NCBI GenBank assembly: GCA_012839845.1
Contig: DUMM01000099.1
Span: forward strand, 1-36,014
From: Bacillota bacterium
GTDB taxonomy: Bacteria; Bacillota; Limnochordia; DTU087
DNA length: 36,014 nt
Direction of reading: 5' to 3'
Below, one piece after another: positions 27,983 through 36,014 of this stretch. Position numbers and translations under genes: made by a program. The notes beneath the pieces were generated by a model. It did no database searches. It had not been told where the DNA came from and worked only from the letters and a program-made list of their open reading frames with translations. Every line of letters begins with the position of its first letter. The stretch's first letter is position 1.

Positions 27983-28286
27983 TTACCTCACCATTTCTGT
28001 CCAGTACTTGCTGCTGCACGCCGCCGTGCCCCAGTAGTCCGGTTATTCCTGGAGGCCATCTCGGCAGAAAATGCCAGACCCTAGGGTATTTTCCCGATAA
28101 CCCGGGAATCTCCTGCAGAGAAAGGAAAATATCGCCGAAGGGGTCTTGCCGAAGGCATCTGCAGAGAATTTGCTTAGACTATCTCAAAAATTTCGCTGAA
28201 GCGGAGACAGTACCACTGCTAGCCGCCTAAGAACAGATCTAGTACAATTAAATCCGTAATCTATCCACAGCGAAGGAAGTGATCGT
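27983..28286. other. Divergent intergenic region between comB and ddh
   Basis: These 304 bases hold no gene I can support. The right part is AT-richer and contains TACAAT (28243-28248), a possible -10 box for ddh without a clear -35. The middle has short direct repeats: CTGCAGAGAA at 28113 and 28159, GCCGAAGG at 28134 and 28148. Confidence 0.5.
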
Positions 28287-29264
28287 ATGAAGGAGCCAAT
28301 TAGAATCGGAATTGTCGGCTACGGTAACCTGGGCCGGGGAGTAGAGCAGGCCGTCCGGCAGAACCCAGATCTTGAGCTGGCAGCCGTCTTTACCCGCAGG
28401 CCCCCGGATCAGATTCACAGCCAAGCCCAGGTCTTGCCGGTGGAAAAAAGCTGGGATTTTCGGGATAAGATCGATGTCATGGTCCTGTGCGGCAGCTCCG
28501 CCAACGATCTTCCCGAACAGGGACCGTTGTTTGCATCCCAGTTCAATACCGTGGACAGCTATGATCTCCACGCCCGCATTCCAGAGTATTTTGAGCGGAT
28601 AGATGCCGCTGCCAAAGAAGGCGGTAACCTCAGCCTAATTGCCGCCGGCTGGGATCCGGGTCTCTTCTCCTTGGCCAGGGTTCTTTTCAACTCCATCCTT
28701 CCTAAAGGAAAAACCTACACCTTCTGGGGCAAGGGCGTAAGCCAAGGTCACTCCGTGGCTGTCCGCCGACTGCCGGGCGTAAAGCAGGCAGTGCAGTATA
28801 CAGTGCCCGTCCCGGAGACCATCGAGCGAATTCGAAAAGGGGAGACCCCGGAGCTTACTGCCCGGGAACAGCATCAGCGGATATGCTACGTCGTTCCAGA
28901 ATCCGGTGCCGACCGGGCCGCCATAGAGACAGCCATTAAGACCATGCCCGGGTATTTTGCAGATTATGACACCACCGTCTACTTTATCACAGAGGAGGAA
29001 TTCGCAGCCTCCCACACCGGCATGCCCCACGGTGGATTCGTGATTACCACCGGCACTACCGGCGGAGGATACAGACAGCAGGCCGAACTGCGGTTGGAGC
29101 TGGCAAACAACCCTGAATTCACCGGCAGCGTTCTGGCGGCCTGTGCTCGGGCAGTCTACCGCCTGCGCCGGGAGGGAAAGACCGGTGCCTGCACCATGTT
29201 TGATCTTCCTGTAGGCTATCTCTCTCCCCAGTCCCCAGAGGAACTGCGGGCGAAGATGCTGTAG
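28287..29264 (+). CDS. ddh: meso-diaminopimelate D-dehydrogenase
   Basis: Ddh of 325 residues, which reductively aminates tetrahydrodipicolinate with ammonia and NADPH in one step to meso-DAP, precursor of lysine and of peptidoglycan cross-links. The N-terminal Rossmann fold has IRIGIVGYGNLGRGVE; AAGWDPGLFSLARVLF and FWGKGVSQGHSVAVRRLPGV are hallmark substrate-site stretches, and MPHGGFVITTG is also present. The gene stands alone, with GGAAG before its ATG and a hairpin downstream. It assimilates free ammonia directly, which is worth noting beside the ammonia-type GuaA and HisF. Confidence 0.95.
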   Translation: MKEPIRIGIVGYGNLGRGVEQAVRQNPDLELAAVFTRRPPDQIHSQAQVLPVEKSWDFRDKIDVMVLCGSSANDLPEQGPLFASQFNTVDSYDLHARIPEYFERIDAAAKEGGNLSLIAAGWDPGLFSLARVLFNSILPKGKTYTFWGKGVSQGHSVAVRRLPGVKQAVQYTVPVPETIERIRKGETPELTAREQHQRICYVVPESGADRAAIETAIKTMPGYFADYDTTVYFITEEEFAASHTGMPHGGFVITTGTTGGGYRQQAELRLELANNPEFTGSVLAACARAVYRLRREGKTGACTMFDLPVGYLSPQSPEELRAKML

Positions 29265-29389
29265 TGCGATGCAGACCCTGAACAGGGTGATGCAGCGTAG
29301 TGAAAAACTGAGGCTTTGCCCAATCAGGGTAGGACAGTGGATTCCGTCAGTTATTGGACTGTGCTGCAAAGACATAGTCTACACACGAA

Positions 29390-29416
29390 AGCACCCGCCG
29401 ATCAATGACGGGTGCT
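29390..29416 (+). terminator. Hairpin downstream of ddh
   Basis: AGCACCCG (29390-29397) pairs with CGGGTGCT (29409-29416) across an 11-base loop. GCATTTCT follows on the plus strand and TTTC on the minus strand, so it could end ddh and, from the other side, the transaldolase transcript. The U-tracts are weak. Confidence 0.5.
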
Positions 29417-29508
29417 GCATTTCTCCAAACCAAGAGGACTTGGAGAACCCAGAAGCCTCACGGGTGAAAGGTTGTCGATACCTTTACCTCAGCATCATAC
29501 GGGCAAGG

Positions 29509-30156
29509 TCATTTCTTCGCCACGCTGGCCCAGTCAGCCTTGAACCGCTCAATACCGAGGTCGGTGAGGGGATGTTTGGTCATCTGCACCATGACTTTGT
29601 ATGGGACAGTAGCGATATCCGCACCGGCCTTGGCAGCCTCGATAACATGGAGCGGATGGCGGATGCTGGCCGCGATGATCTCGGTGGGAATGTCGTGGAT
29701 GGCGAAGATCTCAGCGATATCCCGAATCAGCTGCATGCCGTCATGGCCCACATCATCCAGCCTTCCCAGGAAAGGACTTACATAAGTGGCGCCGGCCCGA
29801 GCGCACAGCAGTGCCTGGGCAGGGGAGAACACCAAAGTGAGGTTGGTCTTGATCCCCTCACTTGAGAGTATCTTGGTAGCCTTTAGACCCTCAATTGTCA
29901 TGGGCACCTTGATGACCACATTGGGATGCCAGGAGGCGTACTCCCTGGCCTCTTTCACCATGCCCCCCGCATCATCGCTGATAACCTCCGCACTGATGGG
30001 GCCGTCGACAATCTGGCAGATGGTATTGATGACTTCCTTGAAGTCCCGGCCTTCTTTGGCAATCAGGGAGGGATTGGTGGTAACCCCGCAGATCACTCCC
30101 CAACTGTTGACTTCCCTAATCTCATCAATGTTGGCAGTGTCCAGAAAGAGCTTCAT
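29509..30156 (-). CDS. tal: Transaldolase (TalC subfamily)
   Basis: Small transaldolase of 215 residues from ATG at 30156. It forms a Schiff base with K83 (VVIKVPMT) and moves a dihydroxyacetone unit between sugar phosphates in the pentose phosphate pathway. The family also holds fructose-6-phosphate aldolase (FSA). Here the residue matching FSA Gln59 is Glu (E57, ISAEV) and that matching FSA Tyr131 is Phe (F129, SPFLGR), both transaldolase-type. The start [13 protein letters not shown] matches the family; a 20-codon upstream extension does not. The ribosome site is weak. Confidence 0.93.
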   Translation of the reverse strand: MKLFLDTANIDEIREVNSWGVICGVTTNPSLIAKEGRDFKEVINTICQIVDGPISAEVISDDAGGMVKEAREYASWHPNVVIKVPMTIEGLKATKILSSEGIKTNLTLVFSPAQALLCARAGATYVSPFLGRLDDVGHDGMQLIRDIAEIFAIHDIPTEIIAASIRHPLHVIEAAKAGADIATVPYKVMVQMTKHPLTDLGIERFKADWASVAKK

Positions 30157-30308
30157 ATCTTCGCCGCCAGCTTTCCTTCGCGCAAGAGCTGGACAGCTTC
30201 TCACCTCGCTTTTCAAAAGTGTTTTCCCTTCCCGGTCTTGGCGTGCTTGTCCACAAGGAAACTTTCCTTACGGGCGCTTAGGCAGAAATATGCATCAATG
30301 TCAATATT

Positions 30309-30337
30309 AACATATCACGAACCGGGGTCACATGCAA
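30309..30337 (-). promoter_or_regulatory. Possible promoter for the transaldolase gene
   Basis: On the minus strand, TTGCAT (30332-30337) and TATGTT (30309-30314) are 17 bases apart in the AT-rich stretch between the LCP gene and tal. Each hexamer matches consensus at four of six positions. Confidence 0.4.
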
Positions 30338-30342
30338 CGCTC

Positions 30343-31344
30343 TCAAGGTTGATGGGCCTTGTCCCATGAAGGGTTATGAAAAAGCTCCGCGACCACAACT
30401 GCAATCCCTTCGTTATCCGGCAGACACCGGCCGTCCTCCAATTTCACCGGCAGCATAGTTATATCAATACCTTTCTCATTCCGCCGCAAAACCGCTGAAG
30501 CCATCTTCAGGCCGTCCTCCCAGGGCAGATCAGTTTCCACCAGCTCCCCTACATACCGGGCCAAAGTGGGCAGCTGGGTAACGGTGACGGCATTCAGCAT
30601 TTCATTCACCAAGCGGACAATAAAATCCCGCTGGCGCTCCAGCCGCATTAGGTCAGATTCCGATGCCTTGCGGTAGCGCACATAACGGAGGGCTTCCTTC
30701 CCTAAGAGCCTCTGAAGGCCCTCATTCAGTTCAAATACCAACTCCCCCTCATCGTAATAGCGAATGGGAGTCTTGATATCCACCTCCACCCCGCCAATGG
30801 CATCCACCAGTTCAGTAAAACCGCTGTAATCCACCAGCACATAGTGGTGGATGGGAACCTTTAGAAGCTCCCCGGTCACCTGCGCCACAGCCGGAACGCC
30901 GCCGGCGGCAAAGACGGCCTTCAGTTCTCCTTCACTGCCATCAGGCAGCTTGACAATAAGCTCCGGCGGCAGACCCAATAAATGAAACTTTCTGGTAGCC
31001 GGATGGATAGTCCCTACGAAAACAGCATCGGCCATCTGCCCGTACTGGGCATAGGCTGCGGAACGGCCTCCGCCATCCTGACCTTTCCCTTGCACTGCCT
31101 CCTCGAGGGAACCGTCGACGCCTATAAAGACAATGTTGACGCTTTCATCTCCCAGGATCACCAGTTCCATCCAGTAGCGGTAACCAAACCACGCTGCCGC
31201 CAGCAGCACTGCCGCTAACCCTAAAAAAACAAGCTTCCTGCGGGTTTGCCCTCCAGCCTTCCTTGGCCGCTTCGGCCTTTGAGCTGTACCCATTGTCAGT
31301 CCCCCTGTCCCAAATCCCCTCGGGCTGGGCTCATCTTTGTCCAT
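30343..31344 (-). CDS. LytR-CpsA-Psr (LCP) family protein, divergent
   Basis: LCP protein of up to 333 residues: a basic cytoplasmic tail, one membrane helix (about 37-55) and an outside LCP domain. The family moves anionic polymers from lipid carriers to peptidoglycan. Recognisable are VNIVFIGVDG, MADAVFVGTIHPATRKF, DYSGFTELVDAIGGVEVDI and YVRYRKASESDLMRLERQRDFI. Key residues differ from the common pattern: the IPRD Arg is Pro (P127, LPPE), SDT is ADA, and the GR before RQ is MR. Activity is therefore in doubt. ATG at 31344 gives the longest form; ATG at 31293 has a better site (GGGGGA). Confidence 0.85.
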   Translation of the reverse strand: MDKDEPSPRGFGTGGLTMGTAQRPKRPRKAGGQTRRKLVFLGLAAVLLAAAWFGYRYWMELVILGDESVNIVFIGVDGSLEEAVQGKGQDGGGRSAAYAQYGQMADAVFVGTIHPATRKFHLLGLPPELIVKLPDGSEGELKAVFAAGGVPAVAQVTGELLKVPIHHYVLVDYSGFTELVDAIGGVEVDIKTPIRYYDEGELVFELNEGLQRLLGKEALRYVRYRKASESDLMRLERQRDFIVRLVNEMLNAVTVTQLPTLARYVGELVETDLPWEDGLKMASAVLRRNEKGIDITMLPVKLEDGRCLPDNEGIAVVVAELFHNPSWDKAHQP

Positions 31345-31473
31345 TCAGCACCTGTCTTATATTAGTTCAGGCCCACCACAGATCCTCTTAAGGGACTAAC
31401 ATCCAGGGAATGCCTATTTATGCCAAGGCGTTGGACAACCTGTACTGCCGGCTTCCCTTGGCCGGAGGAAAAA

Positions 31474-32526
31474 TCAACCTTCCCCCAGCCGCAAATTAGG
31501 AACAGCATTCAGCTCCCACGAGGCGCGCTCTCCCCGCAGGTACCTGTAGTAACCAGCACAGGCGATCATGGCTGCATTGTCGGTGCACAGCACTTTGCTG
31601 GGATAGTATACTCTGATGCCGTCAGCTGCAGCCAGCTCCCGCAGGCGGCTGCGCAGCCTCTCATTGGCAGCAACCCCTCCGGAGAGGAAAATAGTCTTAA
31701 CTCCATAGGCCTGGGCGGCCGCCAGAGTTTTGGCGATCAGTACATCGACGATGGCCTCCTGGAGGCTCGCCGCAATATCTGCCACCGGCACCTCTTCTCC
31801 CCGCTGCCGGAGATTGTGGATGTAATTGATAGCCGCTGTCTTCAGGCCCGAGAAGCTGAAATCGAAGGTGTCGGCCTGCAGCAGGCCCCGGGGAAAATCA
31901 ATGGCGGTGGGGTCCCCCGCTTCTGCCGCCCTGGCTATCTCAGGACCGCCGGGATAGTCCATCCCCAGCACCCGGGCGATCTTGTCAAAGGCCTCACCTG
32001 CCGCATCATCCCTAGTCCTGCCGAGAATATCGTAACGGCCGTATTCGTCAATATACAGCAGGTCGGTGTGACCTCCGGAAACCGTAAGACACACCAGCGG
32101 CGGGTCTACCTCTGGATATTCCAAAAAATTGGCATAGATGTGGCCCTCAATGTGGTTAACTCCCACCAGCGGGCAGCCCAAAGCTAGAGCCATGGCCTTG
32201 GCAGCACTTAAGCCCACCAGCAAGGCACCCACCAAACCCGGTCCGTAGGTCACAGCAATTGCATCCAAATCACCGGGTGATGCGCCGGCTTCCTTGAGGG
32301 CTAGGTCAATCACCGGCATAATCAGCTCGATATGTTTGCGGGATGCAATTTCCGGCACTACTCCCCCGTAAATGCGGTGAAGATCCACTTGGGAGGCGAT
32401 GACATTAGAAAGAATCTCCTTCCCATCCCGCACCACAGCAGCAGCCGTTTCATCACAGCTTGTCTCTATACCGAGAACAAGGGCACTCGGCCCCTCAACT
32501 GCCGAGGCTCCCTGCCTTACTTTCAT
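31474..32526 (-). CDS. tsaD: tRNA t6A transferase subunit TsaD
   Basis: TsaD (Kae1/Gcp) of 350 residues, an ASKHA-fold metalloprotein that puts the threonylcarbamoyl group on A37 of ANN-decoding tRNAs together with TsaB and TsaE. Motifs are [18 protein letters not shown], iron-binding HxxxH in [23 protein letters not shown] and [14 protein letters not shown] at 32526 follows GGGGAT; an in-frame GTG at 32589 would overlap rimI but has no ribosome site. It is the last of tsaE-tsaB-rimI-tsaD; tsaC is not in the window. Confidence 0.96.
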   Translation of the reverse strand: MKVRQGASAVEGPSALVLGIETSCDETAAAVVRDGKEILSNVIASQVDLHRIYGGVVPEIASRKHIELIMPVIDLALKEAGASPGDLDAIAVTYGPGLVGALLVGLSAAKAMALALGCPLVGVNHIEGHIYANFLEYPEVDPPLVCLTVSGGHTDLLYIDEYGRYDILGRTRDDAAGEAFDKIARVLGMDYPGGPEIARAAEAGDPTAIDFPRGLLQADTFDFSFSGLKTAAINYIHNLRQRGEEVPVADIAASLQEAIVDVLIAKTLAAAQAYGVKTIFLSGGVAANERLRSRLRELAAADGIRVYYPSKVLCTDNAAMIACAGYYRYLRGERASWELNAVPNLRLGEG

Positions 32527-32558
32527 TTCCAATCCCCATTTCTCGACCAAATCCAGCC

Positions 32559-33050
32559 TCACCGGCTGTCCTGATACAATTCCTTCCACATAATAATGGC
32601 ATCCTCGTTATTGTCCCGATAGTATCCCGGCCGAATGCCGACATTGACATACCCGAACTTCTGGTAGAGGGAATAGGCTGCATAGTTGGAGACCCTCACT
32701 TCCAAGGTGAGCCTGACCCCTCCTTGGGCCTGGACAATTCTCTCCGCCGCCGCCAAGAGCTGGCGGCCGACTCCCCGCCCCCGATAGGCAGGGTGCACAG
32801 CAATGGTAGTGATGTGCCCCTCGTCGACAATCATCCACAGGCCGAGATAACCAGCTACTTTGCCGTCAGCGGTCCTAGCTACTACGTAGTGCGCCCGGTC
32901 GTTTTCCAACAGCTCGGACAAATACGCATATCTCGACCAAGGCGTTGGAAACGACACCCGCTCAATGGCCAGCACAGCATCCAAATCCCGTACCCGCATA
33001 GGTTCGATTACCACAGGCAGGTATTCTTTCCCAGAGATCTCCGCGCTCAA
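32559..33050 (-). CDS. rimI: Ribosomal protein S18-alanine N-acetyltransferase
   Basis: GNAT acetyltransferase of 163 residues. The acetyl-CoA site is [15 protein letters not shown], followed by the [20 protein letters not shown] segment and a C-terminus ending DAIIMWKEL, typical of RimI. It acetylates the N-terminus of S18; the identification leans on its place between tsaB and tsaD. The TTG start at 33050 is uncertain because the ribosome site is weak; an ATG at 32999 would shorten the protein by 17 residues. Confidence 0.9.
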   Translation of the reverse strand: MSAEISGKEYLPVVIEPMRVRDLDAVLAIERVSFPTPWSRYAYLSELLENDRAHYVVARTADGKVAGYLGLWMIVDEGHITTIAVHPAYRGRGVGRQLLAAAERIVQAQGGVRLTLEVRVSNYAAYSLYQKFGYVNVGIRPGYYRDNNEDAIIMWKELYQDSR

Positions 33051-33094
33051 AACCTTCGGCCTCTCCCTTCATCGACCAATGGACTTTTAGTCCT

Positions 33095-33808
33095 TCAGCT
33101 GCAGCCGGCAGAGCACCTGGTCTTCAGCTTCCGCTCTGCCTCAGATAAACGCAGGTACATGGGAGCGAGTGTTAAGGGATCATCCCTTTCTCCCGCCAAG
33201 AACCTCTCCCTTCCCAGCAGTGCGATACTTGAGGCCCGAAGCTGCATGCTGTTGCCCACCGGCTTTACAGCCCGCTTGCCTGCGGCCTCTTGAACAGCAT
33301 CCCAATAGGCCGCTGCGCCATCTCCGCAAAAGCAAACGGGACCGGCAGCCGTCTCCAAGACTTGCTGCAGAAACTCCTCCACCGGTCCCGCCCAATAGTC
33401 GCCGGCGGCTTCAGGCAGTCCCTCAGTTCTATACAAGCGGCCGTACACTTCTCCGTGCCTTGCATCAACCATGGAGCATACCCACTGCGCGGCAAAGCCC
33501 ACCTGAAAGGCCAAACCCTCTAGGACGGTAATGCCGACCAGGGGTTTCTGCCAGGCGTAAGCCAGAGCCTTGGCTGTAGCTACGCCTATCCTCAAGCCTG
33601 TAAAGGAACCGGGGCCGGTGGCAACAGCTATACCTTCAATATCGTCTCCTGACCATTCCCCGTCTTCCAAAAGGCGCAGCAGAGCTGGAATCAACCGCTC
33701 TGAATGGGTAGCTCGGATGTTCAGCAGATACTCTCCTACCACCTGTTCTCCATCGGTCAATGCCACACTACCTGTCGTCGTAGCGGTATCTATAGCCAGT
33801 ATCCGCAT
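33095..33808 (-). CDS. tsaB: tRNA t6A modification subunit TsaB
   Basis: TsaB of 237 residues, the inactive ASKHA partner that dimerises with TsaD. It starts MRILAIDTATTTGSVAL and has HSERLIPALLRLLE, GPGSFTGLRIGVATAKALAY and MVDARHGEVYGRLYR, all standard. ATG at 33808 has AAGGAG seven bases upstream. The gene begins 41 bases inside the 3' end of tsaE, in another frame. Confidence 0.95.
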   Translation of the reverse strand: MRILAIDTATTTGSVALTDGEQVVGEYLLNIRATHSERLIPALLRLLEDGEWSGDDIEGIAVATGPGSFTGLRIGVATAKALAYAWQKPLVGITVLEGLAFQVGFAAQWVCSMVDARHGEVYGRLYRTEGLPEAAGDYWAGPVEEFLQQVLETAAGPVCFCGDGAAAYWDAVQEAAGKRAVKPVGNSMQLRASSIALLGRERFLAGERDDPLTLAPMYLRLSEAERKLKTRCSAGCS

Positions 33809-34286
33809 GCTGAAGCTCCTTCCCCAGCTCCTGGATGACGTCTTGGAACCGCCGGCCAATGGGTCTAAATTCTACAGTCCGCTTATTCTCCTGGGTTCCA
33901 TCCCGTTCTATCTTAACCTGCAGGTATTCGGAAGGTAAGTAGGGCTCAACAAGGTCTCCCCACTCCACAACGGATATGCCGCTTCCCCGCAGGTATTCTT
34001 CGTAACCTAAATTTTCCCACTCCTCCGGGTGCTTAAGCCGATACGTATCAAAATGGAAAAGCGGCACATCACCAGTATATTCATGGATCAGGGCGAATGT
34101 CGGGCTGGTAACGCGAGCGGGGTCGATCCCCAGACCAGCAGCCATCCCCTTTACAAAGACAGTCTTTCCAGCCCCCAGATCTCCCACTAGATTAACCGTA
34201 TCTCCGGGGCTCAACCACCGTGCCAGCCTCCGCCCTAAGTCCATGGTCTCCTCGGGGCTGCTTGTGGAAACAATCAATGCCTTCAT
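33768..34286 (-). CDS. tsaE: tRNA t6A modification ATPase TsaE
   Basis: TsaE of 172 residues, a P-loop ATPase that drives turnover of the TsaB-TsaD complex. The Walker A motif is LVGDLGAGKTVFVKG, with VTSPTFALIHEY, FHFDTYRL and VVEWGDLVEPYLP behind it. ATG at 34286 has GGAGG eight bases upstream; an ATG at 34316 lacks one. The C-terminal part beyond about residue 150 overlaps tsaB and is longer than in many homologues. Confidence 0.94.
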   Translation of the reverse strand: MKALIVSTSSPEETMDLGRRLARWLSPGDTVNLVGDLGAGKTVFVKGMAAGLGIDPARVTSPTFALIHEYTGDVPLFHFDTYRLKHPEEWENLGYEEYLRGSGISVVEWGDLVEPYLPSEYLQVKIERDGTQENKRTVEFRPIGRRFQDVIQELGKELQHADTGYRYRYDDR

Positions 34287-34396
34287 CCGTTGAGCCTCCA
34301 TGCCTCTTGGCTTCATTTTCCAGGATGCCCCTTTGCCTGGCTTCTATTCGGCAGCAATCCAGCAATTCCCTGCCCTTATCCCGGCAGCAAATAGAA

Positions 34397-34419
34397 GGAA
34401 AAAGGACCCCGCGGGTCCT
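34397..34419 (-). terminator. Intrinsic terminator of the receiver-protein gene
   Basis: AGGACCC (34403-34409) and GGGTCCT (34413-34419) form a seven-pair stem with a three-base loop. On the minus strand it is followed by TTTTTCC. It lies 35 bases past the stop of the receiver gene and separates it from tsaE. Confidence 0.8.
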
Positions 34420-34454
34420 ATCCTGCCTTCTCTTTTCTCTTGTCCTTTAACCTC

Positions 34455-34853
34455 TTACCCTACCGACACCGCCGCCACTTTCCGAGAGTCTCCCAGCTTC
34501 ACCACAGCATTTCTAAGGGAAAACAGCTCAAAAGGCTTGACAAAGTGCAGGTCCGCCCCGCTCTGCAGCGCTTGAGCAGTTAGGCGGGGAGAATTGAGCC
34601 CTGTATAGGTAATAATACCGACGTCTTCTCCCCAACCTTGGCGGATGCAGCGACAGAGCTCAAGGCCGTCCATGATCGGCATCCGGATATCGATCAGGGC
34701 CACATCCACCGGATCGCTCTCCAGGAGCAGCAGTGCATCCCTGCCGTTGGATGCCTGGGCCACCACTTTCAGCCTCGGGTTGGCTGTTTCGAGAAAGTCC
34801 TTAAGCACCTGCCGGAAAGGCAAATAATCATCAGCTAATAGAATCCTAATCAC
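34455..34853 (-). CDS. Stand-alone receiver-domain protein
   Basis: A single receiver domain of 132 residues with no output domain. Acidic pair in LLADDYLP, phospho-acceptor Asp in VALIDIRMPIMDG, Thr in IITYTG and Lys in FVKPF are all present, so it should be phosphorylated. The N-terminus looks like NarL/LuxR-type regulators. I chose GTG at 34853, with GGAGG ten bases upstream; the longer frame to 34949 runs into the presumed promoter. No kinase lies beside it, so its partner is unknown. It is flanked by its own promoter and terminator. Confidence 0.88.
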   Translation of the reverse strand: MIRILLADDYLPFRQVLKDFLETANPRLKVVAQASNGRDALLLLESDPVDVALIDIRMPIMDGLELCRCIRQGWGEDVGIITYTGLNSPRLTAQALQSGADLHFVKPFELFSLRNAVVKLGDSRKVAAVSVG

Positions 34854-34948
34854 GACAAAATCGCCTCCGCTAGCCCCACAATTGGTACAACTAGCAATTT
34901 CGCCCCTTCCCCGGCTTTTCCTGCTCCGAAGCAAGAAATTACTAGACA

Positions 34949-34954
34949 ATTATA
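34949..34954 (-). promoter_or_regulatory. Probable -10 box for the receiver-protein gene
   Basis: A perfect TATAAT on the minus strand, within TTTACTATAATTG, about 95 bases before the GTG start at 34853. The -35 region at standard spacing (GCTGGT) is poor. Confidence 0.45.
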
Positions 34955-35013
34955 GTAAACTTTCTGTATCTACCAGCCAACCCATCCAGTTCTTTTTCAG
35001 TCTATAAGATTCG

Positions 35014-36014
35014 CTATCTTCCTATAAGTCGCCCCTCAATGAACACTTTCTCCGGCTTGGACCGCACATCCAAGGGATCCCCAGACCACAGCACAAGGTC
35101 TGCGACTTTGCCTGCTTCGATACTCCCCACCAAGTGACCGATTCCCAGGATTTCCGCCGGGTTGATGGTAATAGCTCTCCAGGCCTCTTCCTCCGGCAGC
35201 CCTGCCCGCACCGCCAAAGCAGCCACCACCGGCAGGTACTTCAACGGGATCACAGGATGGTCCAAGGTCAGGGCCACCTTCACGCCAGCTGCATGCAGGA
35301 TGGCAGCAGTCTTGAAATCCAGTTCTTGCAGCTCAACTTTAGAGCGGGAAGTCATCGAAGGCCCGACAACAGCCGGTATCTGGCGCCTGGCAAGGTGGTC
35401 GGCGACTTTGTGCCCTTCAGTGGCATGCTCAATGACGATGCGGACATCAAACTCATCGGCAATCCGCAGAGCCGTCATGATATCATCGGCGCGGTGGGCA
35501 TGGGCCCGAAGAGGAACCTCCCTCCGCAAAACCCTTACCAAGTTCTCCATCCGGAGGTCCCGCTCCGGCATTTTCTCCGGATCCGTTTCTCCCTGCTTCA
35601 TTTTGGTCATGTAGTTGCCGGCCTTGACCAGCTGTTCCCTCAAAATGGCGGCAATCCCCATCCGAGTAGTAGGCATCTTCTTCTGCTCTTGGTAGACCCG
35701 CTTTGGGTTTTCTCCGAAAGCCACCTTTAGGCCGGCATCCCGGGAGATCACCATCTCATCCACCACATTGCCATACGTATGGATTACAACTCCCTCGCCG
35801 CCGATGACGTTAGCACTGCCGGGAAGTACGCATACGGCGGTCACACCGTTGGCGGCGGCATCCCTAAGGCCCATCTCTGCGGGATTGATACCGTCTATAG
35901 CCCTAAGCCACGGCGTGGCCGGATCGGTTTCCTCGTTGTAATCCCAGCCTTCGCTGCCGTACCCCTCTTCATCCACCCCCGCGTGGGAGTGGGCATCAAT
36001 TAAGCCGGGGGTGA
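35014..36014 (-). CDS. Amidohydrolase-family protein (5' end outside window)
   Basis: C-terminal 333 or so residues of a metal-dependent amidohydrolase; the frame stays open to the right edge and reads TPGLIDAHSHAGVDEEG there, so the true start lies beyond the window. The HxH metal motif (DAHSH), later His in RAHAHRADDI and IEHATEGHKV, and Asp in LTLDHPV form the usual site. The tail GIGHLVGSIEAGKVADLVLWSGDPL is the classic C-terminal beta-sandwich return. It resembles imidazolonepropionase-like or dipeptidase-like members, but the substrate cannot be told. Confidence 0.92.
   Translation of the reverse strand, partial: TPGLIDAHSHAGVDEEGYGSEGWDYNEETDPATPWLRAIDGINPAEMGLRDAAANGVTAVCVLPGSANVIGGEGVVIHTYGNVVDEMVISRDAGLKVAFGENPKRVYQEQKKMPTTRMGIAAILREQLVKAGNYMTKMKQGETDPEKMPERDLRMENLVRVLRREVPLRAHAHRADDIMTALRIADEFDVRIVIEHATEGHKVADHLARRQIPAVVGPSMTSRSKVELQELDFKTAAILHAAGVKVALTLDHPVIPLKYLPVVAALAVRAGLPEEEAWRAITINPAEILGIGHLVGSIEAGKVADLVLWSGDPLDVRSKPEKVFIEGRLIGR

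Noticed and set aside
29509-30156. Fructose-6-phosphate aldolase
   Set aside because: Glu and Phe occupy the positions that are Gln and Tyr in FSA, matching transaldolase instead.
31420-32187. Open frame of 255 codons antisense to tsaD
   Set aside because: Shadow of tsaD with no recognisable domain; tsaD motifs are intact throughout.

Overview
The window is dense with housekeeping and biosynthetic genes and most resembles a chromosomal segment of a fairly GC-rich Firmicute (Clostridia-like or a related deep lineage). Pointers are a perfect CIRCE/HrcA operator before groES-groEL, AGGAGG-type ribosome sites with many GTG and TTG starts, a gatCAB amidotransferase operon beside NAD-dependent ligA, short-form hisG with hisZ, meso-diaminopimelate dehydrogenase, a DacF-like carboxypeptidase, a PcrA-type helicase and a tsaE-tsaB-rimI-tsaD cluster. 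I see no tRNA, rRNA, insertion sequence, phage gene or CRISPR array. This placement is inference.

Layout. 1-2344 (+): a branched terminator from an upstream gene, an extended -10 promoter, and a PhoB/PhoR-like two-component pair. 2423-7408 (-): homocitrate synthase (NifV-like), an aconitase-family dehydratase of two subunits (LeuC/LeuD-like, possibly homoaconitase), a DMT exporter and a divergent Lgt-like membrane protein. 7571-12850 (-): ligA-gatC-gatA-gatB. 12995-14230 (+): a D-Ala-D-Ala carboxypeptidase whose 3' end overlaps pcrA tail to tail. 14187-24656 (-): one long co-directional run hpt-guaA-hisZ-hisG-hisD-hisB-hisA-hisF-hisIE-pcrA. 24660-27100 (-): tandem terminators, a possible 42-residue ORF, then groEL, groES, CIRCE and a sigma-A-like promoter. 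27239-31344: comB (-), ddh (+), transaldolase (-), LCP protein (-). 31474-34853 (-): tsaD, rimI, tsaB, tsaE and an orphan receiver protein. 35014-36014 (-): an amidohydrolase cut by the right edge.

The most unusual signal is the apparent loss of two class I glutamine amidotransferase functions inside one gene run. GMP synthase has an N-terminal domain about 70 residues too short, with Gly where the nucleophilic Cys should be and no FHPE-type His/Glu. The his operon has no hisH: hisB and hisA overlap by 4 bases where hisH often sits. HisF carries Ser at the position of the usually conserved Asp (T. maritima D98) that contacts HisH. Both enzymes may run on free ammonia or on a glutaminase subunit encoded elsewhere. 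Several other proteins are recognisable but lack signature residues (the Lgt-like and LCP proteins).

Functionally the window joins purine salvage and synthesis (hpt, guaA) to histidine synthesis, protein folding (groE), tRNA t6A modification, DNA ligation and unwinding, Gln/Asn-tRNA transamidation, cell-wall precursor and wall-polymer metabolism (ddh, dacF, LCP) and a short 2-oxoacid chain-extension cluster.
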